Shown here piece by piece: positions 16,096 through 24,725 of a stretch of DNA of 64,000 nucleotides (the first letter of the stretch is position 1; each line of letters begins with the position of its first letter). The translations under genes and the position numbers were made by a program. The DNA comes from Pseudolabrys sp035718275 (GTDB taxonomy: Bacteria > Pseudomonadota > Alphaproteobacteria > Rhizobiales > Xanthobacteraceae). The stretch spans positions 124,001-188,000 of the forward strand of contig DASTHI010000006.1 of assembly GCA_035718275.1 (NCBI GenBank). Direction: 5' to 3'. A model generated the notes under the pieces. It searched no databases, was not told the origin of the DNA, and saw only the letters and a list, made by a program, of their open reading frames with translations.

Positions 16096-16118
16096 AGGCG
16101 GCCAAAAAGCCGCCTTTT
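16096..16118 (+). terminator. Rho-independent terminator-like hairpin upstream of rplY
   Basis: AGGCGGC (16096-16102) and GCCGCCT (16109-16115) form a perfect 7-bp stem with loop CAAAAA, followed by a T run to 16118. It ends only 25 bases before the rplY start, so it either terminates the ubiK-like transcript with rplY read from a very close promoter, or acts as an attenuator in the rplY leader. Confidence 0.65.
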
Positions 16119-16143
16119 CCATTGGTTTGCATGAGGTTTCGAT

Positions 16144-16899
16144 ATGGCCACCGTCCAGGAACTGAAAGCGACGGCGCGTCCGAAAGGCGGCAAGGGGGCC
16201 GCCCGGGCTGCTCGTCGCTCCGGCCGAGTGCCGGGCGTGATTTACGGAGAGAACAAGCCCCCCATCATGGTGCTCATCGAGCACGATGAACTGCGCAAGC
16301 GCATCTATGCGGGGCGGTTCCTGACCACGCTCTACAATCTCGACGTAGATGGCACAAAGCACCGGGTGATCCCGCGCGACTTTCAGCTCGACGCAATCAA
16401 GGATCTTCCGATGCATGTCGATTTTTTGCGCGTGTCGGAGGGCGCGACGATCCGCGTCGACATTCCGGTTCACGTGCTGAATTCGGACCAGTCGCCGGGT
16501 GTGAAGCGCGGCGGTGCGGTCAATATCGTGACGCATACCGTCGAGGTGATGTGTCCGGCAGACGCGATCCCGGAATCCATCGACGTCGATATTGCGGGTC
16601 TCGATATCAATCACTCGAAACACCTGACAGACGTGGTGCTGCCGGCGAATATTCGCGTGATCGGCCGCCCGGACATGACTCTCGTCACCGTGGTGCCGCC
16701 TTCGGGCTATGCCGAGGAAATGAGGGCCGCAGCGGAAGCCGCAGCAGCTGCGGCTGCAGCCGCTGCCGTGCCTGGTGCAGTCCCTGCCGAAGGAGCAGCT
16801 CCCGGGGCGGCACCTGCCGCTGCGCCGGGTGCAGCCCCCGCGGCTGGTGCTGCTGCCCCTGCTGCGGCAGCAGCCGCACCGAAAACCGAGAAGAAGTGA
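16144..16899 (+). CDS. rplY: 50S ribosomal protein L25 (Ctc/TL5 form)
   Basis: 251 residues. The N-terminal half (about 1-95) is the 5S-rRNA-binding L25 domain (ELKATARPKGGKGAARAARR, then GRVPGVIYGENKPPIMV). The second beta domain (about 96-190) is typical of the long Ctc form. The last 55 or so residues are an Ala/Pro-rich low-complexity tail ending KTEKK, which is common in this lineage and probably disordered. It binds 5S rRNA in the large ribosomal subunit and is linked to stress tolerance in some bacteria. rplY-pth-ychF is a conserved alphaproteobacterial order. Confidence 0.96.
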   Translation: MATVQELKATARPKGGKGAARAARRSGRVPGVIYGENKPPIMVLIEHDELRKRIYAGRFLTTLYNLDVDGTKHRVIPRDFQLDAIKDLPMHVDFLRVSEGATIRVDIPVHVLNSDQSPGVKRGGAVNIVTHTVEVMCPADAIPESIDVDIAGLDINHSKHLTDVVLPANIRVIGRPDMTLVTVVPPSGYAEEMRAAAEAAAAAAAAAAVPGAVPAEGAAPGAAPAAAPGAAPAAGAAAPAAAAAAPKTEKK

Positions 16900-17049
16900 G
16901 GTGGCCTCGCGGCCTCCTTGCTGCTGTGTGCGTCATCGGCAACCCGTACCGAGCGTAGATATCGTTTTTCGGCATTAGCTTGCCTGGCTCGCAGGCCGGT
17001 CGAGCCGAAACAATACTCCGCGCAAATTCTAGGATCCGCCGTTCACGCC

Positions 17050-17661
17050 ATGCTGCTCTTTGTCGGCCTCGGCAATCCCGGTCCCAAGCACGCGGACAAT
17101 CGCCACAATATCGGGTTCATGGCGGTACAGGCCATTGCGCGCCGGCATGATCTCTCTCCCTGGCGCCGACGATTTCAAGGCGTGGCGGTGGACGGCAGCA
17201 TAGGGGCGGAACGCGTGCTCCTGCTTCTGCCCGGCACCTATATGAACGAGTCCGGACGTTCGGTCATGGAGGCTGCACATTTTTTCAAGCTCGATGCCTC
17301 CAGCGTCGTCGTCTTCCACGACGATGTCGACCTGCGGCCCGCGAAAGTGCGAGTCAAGATCGGTGGCAGCGATGCGGGACATAATGGGCTGCGATCGATC
17401 ACCGCACATCTTGGCAATGACTACAAGCGCGTTCGGATCGGTATCGGCAAGCCCGACATCAAGGAGCTTGTCCCCATGCACGTGCTCGGCGACTTCGCCA
17501 AGAGCGAATGGCCTTGGGTCGAGGCTCTCTGCGAGGTGATCGCCGACAACGTGCCACTGCTGGTCGAGGGCAGGGATTCGACCTTTCAGAACAGGGTGCA
17601 TCTTGCCATGGAAGCCAAGGGCTTTGCCGGTCCGGACGAAGAGCTGCCCGGCTCGAAGTGA
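17050..17661 (+). CDS. pth: Peptidyl-tRNA hydrolase
   Basis: 203 residues from ATG 17050. It cleaves the ester bond of peptidyl-tRNAs released prematurely from ribosomes, recycling tRNA. The N-terminal signature FVGLGNPGPKHADNRHNIGF contains the catalytic histidine, and further conserved segments are LLLPGTYMNESG, VVVFHDDVDL and GGSDAGHNGLRSI. The frame is open upstream but that part is not family-like. It follows rplY by 150 bases and precedes ychF by 30. Confidence 0.96.
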   Translation: MLLFVGLGNPGPKHADNRHNIGFMAVQAIARRHDLSPWRRRFQGVAVDGSIGAERVLLLLPGTYMNESGRSVMEAAHFFKLDASSVVVFHDDVDLRPAKVRVKIGGSDAGHNGLRSITAHLGNDYKRVRIGIGKPDIKELVPMHVLGDFAKSEWPWVEALCEVIADNVPLLVEGRDSTFQNRVHLAMEAKGFAGPDEELPGSK

Positions 17662-17691
17662 CAAGCAACAATGCAAGAGACCACGTAAATC

Positions 17692-18798
17692 ATGGGATTC
17701 AAGTGCGGCATCGTCGGACTGCCGAATGTCGGCAAGTCTACCCTCTTCAACGCGCTGACGCAGACCGCCGCGGCACAGGCGGCGAACTATCCGTTCTGTA
17801 CGATCGAGCCCAATGTCGGTGAGATCGCTGTGCCCGATGCACGTCTGGAGAAGCTTGCGGCGTTGGGCAAATCACAACAGATCATTCCGACCCGCATCAC
17901 ATTCGTGGACATCGCCGGCCTCGTGCGCGGCGCATCCAAGGGCGAAGGGCTCGGCAATCAGTTTCTCGCGACCATTCGCGAGGTGGACGCCATCGTGCAT
18001 GTGGTGCGCTGTTTCGAGGATACTGACGTCACTCACGTCGAGGGCAGAATCGATCCAATCGCAGATATCGAAACGATCGAAACCGAGCTCATGCTCGCCG
18101 ATCTCGAGAGTCTGGAGAAGCGTACCGATGCTCTTGAAAAAAAAGCGAAGGGCACCGGCGAAGAAGCCAGGGAGGCGAAGGAAATCCTCGCCTTGATCAA
18201 CCGGTCACTGGCGCTGCTTCGACAGGGCAGACCGGCGCGATTGATCGAACGAAAGCCTGAGGAGGAAAAACTGTTTCATTCACTCGGGTTGCTCACTTCG
18301 GCACCAGTTCTCTATGCTTGCAATGTGGACGAGGCGTCCGCTGCCACGGGGAATGCATTCTCCCGGAAAGTCGAGCAGCGCGCGGCCGAAGAGGGCGCAT
18401 TGGCGGTCGTGATCTCCGCGAAGATCGAAGCCGAGATCGCCACGCTGCCACCGGCAGAGCGCATGGAATTTCTAGAAGCAGTAGGCCTGAAGGAAACCGG
18501 TCTCGACCGGTTGGTGCGCGCCGGCTATGCGCTGCTTCGTCTCGTAACGTTTTTCACCGTCGGCCCGAAAGAGACGCGGGCGTGGACCGTGACGCAGGGC
18601 ACCCGGGCCCCCCAGGCTGCCGGCGTCATTCACAGTGACTTCGAGCGCGGGTTCATCCGGGCCGAGACGATCGGGTACGACGACTACATCGCTTATGGCG
18701 GCGAAGCGGGCGCGCGCGAGGCCGGGAAGATGCGGCTCGAAGGAAAGGATTACGTGGTGGCCGATGGCGACATCATGCATTTCCGCTTCGCCACCTGA
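17692..18798 (+). CDS. ychF: Redox-regulated ribosome-associated ATPase YchF (Obg family)
   Basis: 368 residues. P-loop GLPNVGKSTLFNAL, then FVDIAGLVRGASKGEGLGNQ (G3 region). The G4 motif reads NVDE (ACNVDEAS) instead of NKxD, the reason YchF proteins prefer ATP over GTP. A coiled-coil insertion around residues 125-165 and a C-terminal TGS domain (FFTVGPKETRAWTV, GFIRAETIGYDDY) complete the family architecture. It binds ribosomes and acts as a negative regulator of the oxidative stress response in E. coli. Confidence 0.97.
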   Translation: MGFKCGIVGLPNVGKSTLFNALTQTAAAQAANYPFCTIEPNVGEIAVPDARLEKLAALGKSQQIIPTRITFVDIAGLVRGASKGEGLGNQFLATIREVDAIVHVVRCFEDTDVTHVEGRIDPIADIETIETELMLADLESLEKRTDALEKKAKGTGEEAREAKEILALINRSLALLRQGRPARLIERKPEEEKLFHSLGLLTSAPVLYACNVDEASAATGNAFSRKVEQRAAEEGALAVVISAKIEAEIATLPPAERMEFLEAVGLKETGLDRLVRAGYALLRLVTFFTVGPKETRAWTVTQGTRAPQAAGVIHSDFERGFIRAETIGYDDYIAYGGEAGAREAGKMRLEGKDYVVADGDIMHFRFAT

Positions 18799-18840
18799 GA
18801 TGTCCCTTACACAATGGCCAATTTGTTCTAGGCTTTGCGC

Positions 18841-20049
18841 ATGAGCAGCGCCGCCATGAACGCATCGGATCCCATTCTCCCGAAAAGTGCCGAGCGGCGC
18901 GCGCTCGGCGTCGCGTGCGGGGCCCATGCGCTGCACGATGGTTACACCGATCTGGTGTATGTCATGCTGCCGATCTGGCAGGCCGAGTTCGGGCTCGGCT
19001 TTGCGGCGCTCGGTCTGATGAAGACCGTGTTTTCCGGCACGCTGGCGGGATTCCAGATTCCGGCAGGCTTGGTTGCCGAAAGGTTCGGCACCCCGGTCGT
19101 GCTTGCCATTGGGACGGCTCTAGCCGGGCTCGGATATTTCGTCGCCGGACTTGGCAGCAACATGGCCGTTCTGCTTCCGGCTCTCTTCATCGGCGGTCTG
19201 GGCGCCAGCACACAACATCCGCTCGCCTCGTCCCTTATTGCTCAGGCATTCGCCGGCGGGAGATCCCTGAAAGCGCTGGGCACCTATAATTTTGCCGGCG
19301 ATATCGGAAAGATGACGGTACCTGCCGCGGCGGCGATACTGCTGGTGGCCTTATCATGGCGCCATACCGTCATGGTGCTTGGCGCGCTGGGCGCCATCGC
19401 AGCCGTCGCGATCTTCATCGCCCTGCCACGTTTTCGAAGCGAGCCGGCCGCAACGAAGAGCGGCGGACAGGATTTTCGTCGCACCGGCAAGAGTGATGGC
19501 CGTGCCTTCCCGCTTCTTCTTTCGGTCGGCGTGATCGACAGCGCTACCCGCATGGCCTTCCTGACGTTCCTTCCTTTTATCCTCACAGCAAAGGGCGCGA
19601 GCGTGCAGGCGGTCGGACTCGCGTTGACATTCGTCTTTGCCGGGGGCGCGGCTGGCAAGCTTGTCTGCGCTTTCATCGGAGCGCGCATTGGCACCGTCGC
19701 AACTGTCTGGCTGACAGAGACAGTTACTGCATTGGGTATCGTCGCGCTGCTGCCGCTTCCGCTCGAAACCGCGTTTATGCTGTTGCCGGTGGTAGGCATC
19801 GCCCTTAACGGAACGTCATCGGTATTGTACGGTTCCGTGCCGGATTTGGTCGAGCCGGCGCAGCGGCAGCGCGCCTTCGGTCTCTTCTATACGGGGACGA
19901 TCGGGGCCGGCGCGATCTCACCGGCGATCTACGGTTTGCTGGGTGATGCGGTGGGTGTGCCCATGGCCGTCGTGGTTGTCGCCGCCGGCGTGCTGGTGAC
20001 GCTCCCGATCACGCTCGCTTTGCGGCCTGCGCTTGCTGCACGCGCCTGA
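18841..20049 (+). CDS. MFS transporter, possibly of the fosmidomycin-resistance type
   Basis: 402 residues from ATG 18841 (TTG 18835 and ATG 18856 are alternatives). Twelve hydrophobic segments in two halves are separated by a basic loop around residues 195-220. The segment near the N-terminus (ACGAHALHDGYTDLVYVMLP, then QIPAGLVAERFG) resembles MFS drug exporters such as Fsr. Substrate and direction of transport are inference. It stands alone, followed by a probable terminator. Confidence 0.8.
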   Translation: MSSAAMNASDPILPKSAERRALGVACGAHALHDGYTDLVYVMLPIWQAEFGLGFAALGLMKTVFSGTLAGFQIPAGLVAERFGTPVVLAIGTALAGLGYFVAGLGSNMAVLLPALFIGGLGASTQHPLASSLIAQAFAGGRSLKALGTYNFAGDIGKMTVPAAAAILLVALSWRHTVMVLGALGAIAAVAIFIALPRFRSEPAATKSGGQDFRRTGKSDGRAFPLLLSVGVIDSATRMAFLTFLPFILTAKGASVQAVGLALTFVFAGGAAGKLVCAFIGARIGTVATVWLTETVTALGIVALLPLPLETAFMLLPVVGIALNGTSSVLYGSVPDLVEPAQRQRAFGLFYTGTIGAGAISPAIYGLLGDAVGVPMAVVVVAAGVLVTLPITLALRPALAARA

Positions 20050-20060
20050 CGCCTACGACG

Positions 20061-20086
20061 TCACGGGAAAGCATTGGAACCCGTGA
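20061..20086 (+). terminator. Hairpin after the MFS gene
   Basis: TCACGGG (20061-20067) pairs perfectly with CCCGTGA (20080-20086) around a 12-base loop, 11 bases after the MFS stop. The following bases are AT-rich but without a clean T run. A probable terminator. Confidence 0.4.
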
Positions 20087-20108
20087 TCGCCATTTCAATT
20101 ATTATCGC

Positions 20109-20297
20109 ATGCCGCGGAAGCCGAACGATTCGGTCAGGATGACTGCGGAGCAGGCAAACATACTCAGGCAGCTTGCCTTCGATGCCTATGAGCCCGATGC
20201 CTTCAGCCCGAACTTGACGCGGGAGGAAGCCCAACAGCGAATCGAGATCCTGCGTGCGAAGATGAAGCTGATGGACGAGCCGCCGCACACCCTGTGA
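20109..20297 (+). CDS. DUF3072 domain-containing small protein
   Basis: 62 residues, strongly charged. The pattern MTAEQANILRQLAFDAYEPD followed by FSPNLTREEAQQRIEILRAK is that of DUF3072, small cytoplasmic proteins of unknown function common in alphaproteobacteria and actinobacteria. ATG 20109 is proposed; the internal ATG before TAEQ is possible. Standalone. Confidence 0.7.
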   Translation: MPRKPNDSVRMTAEQANILRQLAFDAYEPDAFSPNLTREEAQQRIEILRAKMKLMDEPPHTL

Positions 20298-20617
20298 CCG
20301 AATTCACGGAACTCATGCCAAACTCGCGCGCATCCACGCGGCGGCTGTCTCGCGATCGTGCCGATCAGGTTGGGCTGCATGGGTATGCAAATCGATGGTC
20401 GCATACGACCGCCTTATACTGCGGATGCGGTAGCTGGTGAGGTTGCAAGACAAATTGTTCTCATCAGTTGAAAAAAGTGGCCGGGCGGCAGTGCGCCGGG
20501 CCGCATTTTGGTACATTTGTATTTACCTTGAGCGGGCCGGGCTGATATGCGCGTTCCGCGGGGTGCTGGATTTTCCGTGCTGCAAAGGCCATATTAGTGT
20601 TCAAGGAGCTACTGATT
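20298..20617. other. 320-base intergenic region
   Basis: No gene recognised. It contains a small perfect hairpin GGTCG-CATA-CGACC (20397-20410), and immediately after it TATACT (20415-20420), which fits a -10 box but has no good -35 partner. The ribosome binding site AAGGAG (20603-20608) of the next gene is at its end. An 86-codon frame (20437-20697) overlaps the next gene out of frame and has no family likeness. Confidence 0.4.
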
Positions 20618-20887
20618 ATGGCGATGATCAACTACCGCGCACCGTCCGAGCTGTTTCCCAGCCGCAGCCGCAAGTCGCGCCGTCCTATAGGCTATAAGCG
20701 TTTTCCGACTGCTGCAGAAGCAATTCGTTTTGCCATCGAAGAATTGCCGCCCGAGCTGCTGCTCGGCGCGTATCTTGAGGTGGAAGAAAAGCGTTTCGAC
20801 GGAAATGGCATTCGGCAGCTTTATGAAAGCGCCGATTATCCTCTTCCGCGCAAAGGGGCCAAGACCAAAGTCGCAGCCGCCAGCTGA
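20618..20887 (+). CDS. Small conserved hypothetical protein
   Basis: 89 residues from ATG 20618, which has AAGGAG nine bases upstream; GTG 20597 is a weaker option. The N-terminus INYRAPSELFPSRSRKSRRP is basic, followed by AAEAIRFAIEELPPELLLGAYLEVEE. I recall similar small proteins in Bradyrhizobium relatives but no function. No signal or membrane segment. A strong hairpin follows at 20905-20937. Confidence 0.7.
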   Translation: MAMINYRAPSELFPSRSRKSRRPIGYKRFPTAAEAIRFAIEELPPELLLGAYLEVEEKRFDGNGIRQLYESADYPLPRKGAKTKVAAAS

Positions 20888-20904
20888 TCATGGCAATATA
20901 CATT

Positions 20905-20937
20905 CGAACGCCGTCCGCAAGATTCGGGCGGCGTTCG
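20905..20937 (+). terminator. Strong terminator hairpin
   Basis: CGAACGCCGTCCG (20905-20917) and CGGGCGGCGTTCG (20925-20937) form a 13-bp stem with one T-G wobble and a 7-base loop, 18 bases after the stop of the preceding gene. A short T-rich stretch follows at 20941. Typical of high-GC terminators with poor T tracts. Confidence 0.6.
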
Positions 20938-21053
20938 CACTTTGTATGGCCCGTCACGCTGACGTCGCGGGGCCTGCTTGCTGGCAGATTTCTGTGCTGA
21001 TGCAACCGCATCGGTTCTCCGCCGTTGCTGTGGGAGAAGCCGATGGAGGTTCC

Positions 21054-21785
21054 ATGAAAACTTCGCGTCACCTGATGGTTGCTGCTGGACTCAGTGCGCT
21101 CGTCCTTTCGTCCGGCATGACAGTTCGTGCTGCAGAGCAGCCCTCGCAATCGACCAGTCCGGGGTTCGTCCCGAGCACCGGACAGATCAACCCGGGCACG
21201 GAGCCGCAGGCGTCATCACAGTCGAGTTCCGTGACCGATGAGCCTACGCCGGAAGAGGCTCGTGCAGCCCTGATGAGTCCGATTCCAACGCAGCCCTCAA
21301 CCGGAGAGCAACCGAGCTCGACGACCGGCTCTGGGGGATCGCAGCTGTCGCCGCAGAATGCAGGTCAGGCAGCGAACGGAGTCCAGGCTTCCGCGCCGTC
21401 GACCAGTGCAGGCCAGTCCTCGGAGCCCGCACCATGGGGACCGATTGGCGCTGTCGGTCAGACAATCCCTGCAAAACTCTCCAAGCGCAATGCCATTCTC
21501 GATCGTGTGCCGATCATGGCCTGGCCGTTGCGGCTCACCGATGAGCAGCGCAAGCAGATCTATGACGCGGTGATGGCCGAGAAGTCACAGCCGGCGTCCG
21601 ATGCGGATGCGCTGAAGCCGGCAAGCGAATTGTCGCCGGACCAGGCGCTGAACGGTATGCATCCACTGCCGGAAAGCGTTCGCAACATCGATCCGGTCTC
21701 GACGCTTTACTACGTCAAAGGCAAGGACAAGGTGTTACTGGTGGAGCCGGCGACACGTACGGTAGTCAGCCAGATCACTGGCTAA
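21054..21785 (+). CDS. Exported protein with DUF1236-like C-terminus
   Basis: 243 residues from ATG 21054, preceded by GGAGG (21045-21049). A signal peptide (HLMVAAGLSALVLSSGMTVRA, cleavage near AAEQ) is followed by about 100 residues of low-complexity Ser/Gln/Pro/Thr sequence. A compact C-terminal domain of about 90 residues then shows RLTDEQRKQIYDAVM and a terminal LLVEPATRTVVSQI. This ending matches the style of DUF1236 (valine-rich strands ending in a D/E-P-x-T-R-x-V motif), but that is a judgement by eye. The protein at 25194 has the same C-terminal layout. Confidence 0.6.
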   Translation: MKTSRHLMVAAGLSALVLSSGMTVRAAEQPSQSTSPGFVPSTGQINPGTEPQASSQSSSVTDEPTPEEARAALMSPIPTQPSTGEQPSSTTGSGGSQLSPQNAGQAANGVQASAPSTSAGQSSEPAPWGPIGAVGQTIPAKLSKRNAILDRVPIMAWPLRLTDEQRKQIYDAVMAEKSQPASDADALKPASELSPDQALNGMHPLPESVRNIDPVSTLYYVKGKDKVLLVEPATRTVVSQITG

Positions 21786-21833
21786 TGATGTCCGAAGCGA
21801 GCTACCAGCGCGCATACGCCTGTTGAGGTCGGT

Positions 21834-22292
21834 TCAGTCCGTATCCTGCTCGTGGGATTGATTAGGCCCGTTTTTCCATTGGGTGAGGCTGTCGCCAATC
21901 ACCTTCATGGCGGTCATCGCCGCATGGCTGAGGCTCGCGTACCCGGCAATCTCGCGCCCGACCCGCTCGCCTTCCGTGCGAAGCATCTCGCGGACGCCCT
22001 GCAGTTCGAGAATAACGCGGTCGATTTCCTCCATCGATACGCCGGACACCCGGCGGATCAGTGTGTTGAGGTTTTCGACCTCGCTCTGATCGGCACCGGT
22101 CCGATGGCGGCGTAGAAACGCGATGTCGCGGCGGACGAACTCGCGGATTTCGCCTTCGAACGCGGTTACTGCCGCCTGGTCCGGTGCGTTCGATCTATCC
22201 TGCGACCGGCGCGGTGGAGCATAGAGCTCCGGCCCGGTCTTTTCCGGCACTGATCCTTCCGCACCAAGCCGCTCGGGTCTTATGGCCGTCAT
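21834..22292 (-). CDS. Hypothetical helical protein
   Basis: 152 residues. A polar N-terminus is followed by long helices (VTAFEGEIREFVRRDIAFLRR, then VENLNTLIRRVSGVSMEEI and VILELQGVREMLRTEGERVG), probably coiled coil. No signal or membrane segment is seen. It may be phasin-like in overall shape, but I see no diagnostic motif. Convergent with the exported protein before it. Confidence 0.6.
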   Translation of the reverse strand: MTAIRPERLGAEGSVPEKTGPELYAPPRRSQDRSNAPDQAAVTAFEGEIREFVRRDIAFLRRHRTGADQSEVENLNTLIRRVSGVSMEEIDRVILELQGVREMLRTEGERVGREIAGYASLSHAAMTAMKVIGDSLTQWKNGPNQSHEQDTD

Positions 22293-22467
22293 GGTCCACT
22301 CCTACAGAAGCGCATGAATTTGCGCAGTGCTCCCCAAGTGGCCGATTGCCGCACGCGACTGAGGCGGCCGTGGGGCGGGGAAGCGGCACCGTGGAAGAAC
22401 ATTCCGGCCAAACATGGCCAGCCGCCGACTTATGCACGACTTTGTAGGATGCAGATTGCGTACCGCA

Positions 22468-23322
22468 CTACCAGTTAAGCCGGAAGCCGGCGGTGATGCT
22501 CTTGCTGCTCGTTGTCTGGCCGACATCCGTGACCGCAGTGGTAACCTGCAACGGCCCATACACCTTCTGCTGCGCCATGAATGTATTGTGAGTCACCGGA
22601 TCGTTGCTTGCGGACGTGAGACCGGCGCCCAGCGTGGTGCCGGTCGGCAGGATGTTGAACTTCACGGCTTTCTCATTGCCGAACACCTGCGTGGGTGCGG
22701 TTGTGGAAGGTGGCGGAAGAGCCATGAGTGGCAGGTCACTCGGTCCTGCAGATGGCTGTCCCAGCGTTTCCGTCACTGAATAGGTATCCTGAATCGTGAC
22801 AGCGAAACGCTGCCCAAAGGGAATGGATTGCTTCAGCGTGGTGCCAAGCTTTCCCTGTTCGTTGGACGGATCGACACGGGCATCGACGCTTCCAATATGA
22901 GGTACGCCGACCGAGGCCCACGCGGCAGCTTTGCCGAATTCCTCGCGGGTGCCGGGCACGGGATCGTCGAAAGCACCGCTTTTTCCGGAGTTGGCAGGCG
23001 CGAGATCGGCACCGACGGCATTCGTCCATTCTGTCGAGAGCGGCTGCTTGACCACGAACGTTGCGGAGCCGTCCGGCTTCTCTGTGCGAACGATTTCGGG
23101 TTCTTTGCCGCTTTGCCCCGGCAGGCGAAGTTCTTTCTTCGGCCGCTCGGAGAGCGTCGCCGGATCGAAAATCAATGCGTTGCCAAGAATCGCACTTTCT
23201 TCCGGCGTGAGCTGAGTGCCTTCGCCCACATCCTGCGCGACCGCAGGCGTGGCTGCAAAGACCAAGGCGCCAGCAAGCGACCATGCGCAGATCCCGCATG
23301 CGTATCGAGAATGTGCCCGCAT
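22468..23322 (-). CDS. Exported protein, possible outer-membrane beta-barrel
   Basis: 284 residues from ATG 23322 (ATG 23376 is an alternative adding 18 residues). A signal peptide (ICAWSLAGALVFAATPAVA, then QDVGEG) is present. The mature part alternates short strands (FAVTIQDTYSVTE, AVKFNILPTGTTLGAGL, LQVTTAVTDVG) and ends SKSITAGFRLNW, that is, with a terminal aromatic residue as in outer-membrane barrels. A proline-rich loop (ALPPPSTTAPTQ) interrupts it. The family is not recognised; the role at the cell surface is inference. Confidence 0.6.
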   Translation of the reverse strand: MRAHSRYACGICAWSLAGALVFAATPAVAQDVGEGTQLTPEESAILGNALIFDPATLSERPKKELRLPGQSGKEPEIVRTEKPDGSATFVVKQPLSTEWTNAVGADLAPANSGKSGAFDDPVPGTREEFGKAAAWASVGVPHIGSVDARVDPSNEQGKLGTTLKQSIPFGQRFAVTIQDTYSVTETLGQPSAGPSDLPLMALPPPSTTAPTQVFGNEKAVKFNILPTGTTLGAGLTSASNDPVTHNTFMAQQKVYGPLQVTTAVTDVGQTTSSKSITAGFRLNW

Positions 23323-23568
23323 TCCAGAAAAAGTCCCCCGACTTTGCCTTTCCGGCTTGGTTGCTTGTCGCGCCATGCTCGGCGCGTACCGGTTAAATTT
23401 CGGTGCCCTATTCCACGGAACTTTGGCGAAGCTGTGGAAGGTCTTAGTGTACCGTTCCACCGCACCGGGCGGCAATGGCGCCTACGACACACCACAGCTG
23501 AATAATGCAACCCGGAACCGCGTTCGCGAATTATCGGATGCCGGGGAGGCGGCGATTGGAGGACGAGC

Positions 23569-23931
23569 ATGTCCACGCTTCTGCCGATCTTGCTAATGGC
23601 GTCCCAGGTGGTGACCGGGTCGAATCTCGTTCGCGTCGCCGATCGCATTCCGAAATTCAACGTGGAAAAAAGCTGCAGCCGGGTCTCGAGCGTCACGACC
23701 GCGATCCGGCAGCGGGATTCAAGCGCCTGCGAGCGGGATGAGAAGGACGCCCGCAGCAAACTCGGCGAGCAATGGAGTCATTTCACAGCCGCGCAACGCT
23801 CCGACTGCATCGGACTCGTCTCTATGGGCGGTCCGCCAAGCTACGTCGAGCTGCTGACCTGCCTCGAGATGGCGAAGCAGGCGGCCGAGCTACCCGATGA
23901 AATGGAAACGGGTACAGTCGGCCGTCGCTAA
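23569..23931 (+). CDS. Conserved hypothetical small exported protein
   Basis: 120 residues from ATG 23569 with GGAGG at 23558-23562. The hydrophobic start (LLPILLMAS) could be a weak signal or anchor. Four cysteines are spread over the rest (SCSRVSS, SACERDEKDARSKLG, RSDCIGL, ELLTCLEMA). The ending GGPPSYVELLTCLEMAK is a block I have seen in hypothetical proteins of Bradyrhizobium relatives. No known function. Its stop faces the next gene with 3 bases between. Confidence 0.6.
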   Translation: MSTLLPILLMASQVVTGSNLVRVADRIPKFNVEKSCSRVSSVTTAIRQRDSSACERDEKDARSKLGEQWSHFTAAQRSDCIGLVSMGGPPSYVELLTCLEMAKQAAELPDEMETGTVGRR

Positions 23932-23934
23932 GCC

Positions 23935-24084
23935 TCAGCTCTTCTTGCCTTGTGACGAAGCGTATGGGCTCTGCGATGAGCCCTGCATCTGCGCGAGCTT
24001 GTAGGCCGAGAGCTGCTTCGGCTTATCCTTGTCCGCCTTCGGTTTCTTCTTTTCCTTCGGGGCACGCATCTGACCCTTTGCCAT
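23935..24084 (-). CDS. Small very basic lysine-rich protein
   Basis: 49 residues from ATG 24084, preceded by GGAGG on the minus strand. The composition is dominated by lysine and polar residues (APKEKKKPKADKDKPKQ), then LSAYKLAQMQGSSQSPYASS. Probably disordered and nucleic-acid binding by charge, which is inference. No family recognised. Confidence 0.5.
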   Translation of the reverse strand: MAKGQMRAPKEKKKPKADKDKPKQLSAYKLAQMQGSSQSPYASSQGKKS

Positions 24085-24163
24085 GACGTCCTCCGGTCCA
24101 ATGGAGCGATAGGCGAATGCTAGCTCGAGCGGCGCCCAACGCAAGGGGAGGCCGCGAACGCGC

Positions 24164-24538
24164 TCAGGTCTTCGGCGCCGTCGAAGTCGCCGCCTTGAGC
24201 TTATCGTCGATGCATTTGTTGACGAGGTCGGCTCGCTTGTCGAGGTTTTCCCGCACGCCCGCTTTTTCGGTTTTCATCCAGCATTCGCGGGCGGCTCGAG
24301 CGCGCGTCATCGGTTCCGATTCTTCCTCAGGCTCCGCGGGGCGGGCCACTTGCGTCTTCGGCGGCTCCGCCCGCTCCGCCCCAACTTCCGTTTTTTGCGC
24401 GGGAGCGATTGCCGCGATCGGCCCAAGGCCATCGGTTTGGCACGCGGCGACAACGAGTGTGCAGATGGCGCCCAGCGCAAGCTGCAGGAACAGATGCGAT
24501 GCGCGCGTTGCCGAGAATGGAAAATTCGTGGTTTGCAT
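24164..24538 (-). CDS. Predicted small lipoprotein
   Basis: 124 residues. The signal region HLFLQLALGAICTLVVAAC ends in a lipobox (VAAC) at about residue 33. A Pro/Glu-rich linker (RPAEPEEESEPM) separates it from a short C-terminal domain with two cysteines (RECWMKTEK, LVNKCIDDKL), likely disulfide-bonded in the periplasm. No family recognised. Transcribed toward the basic small protein on the same strand. Confidence 0.6.
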   Translation of the reverse strand: MQTTNFPFSATRASHLFLQLALGAICTLVVAACQTDGLGPIAAIAPAQKTEVGAERAEPPKTQVARPAEPEEESEPMTRARAARECWMKTEKAGVRENLDKRADLVNKCIDDKLKAATSTAPKT

Positions 24539-24725
24539 CGTCGGGATGATTTACGTGTGGGCTTCGCAAGAGCCTGGGCGGGTTATTTGCCCGAATTGGA
24601 CGGCCCTGCGCAATGGCCTGCGGAACACAGTTTCACAAATACGTGCGCGGCGATGAACCTCCCCGTGGATCGGCACGTTGATTCCGCAAAACAGTAAAAC
24701 CGTAGTGCGGAACCCGGAGGCCACG

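Noticed and set aside
15568..16623. 351-codon minus-strand frame over the UbiK-like gene and rplY
   Set aside because: Antisense shadow of the L25 gene; no ribosome site and no domain.
16735..16890. GC-rich repeat at the end of rplY as a mobile or tandem repeat
   Set aside because: It encodes the Ala/Pro tail of L25 in frame, a normal low-complexity end in this lineage rather than an inserted repeat.
20437..20697. 86-codon frame before the small conserved protein at 20618
   Set aside because: Overlaps the better-supported gene out of frame, without ribosome site or conserved composition.
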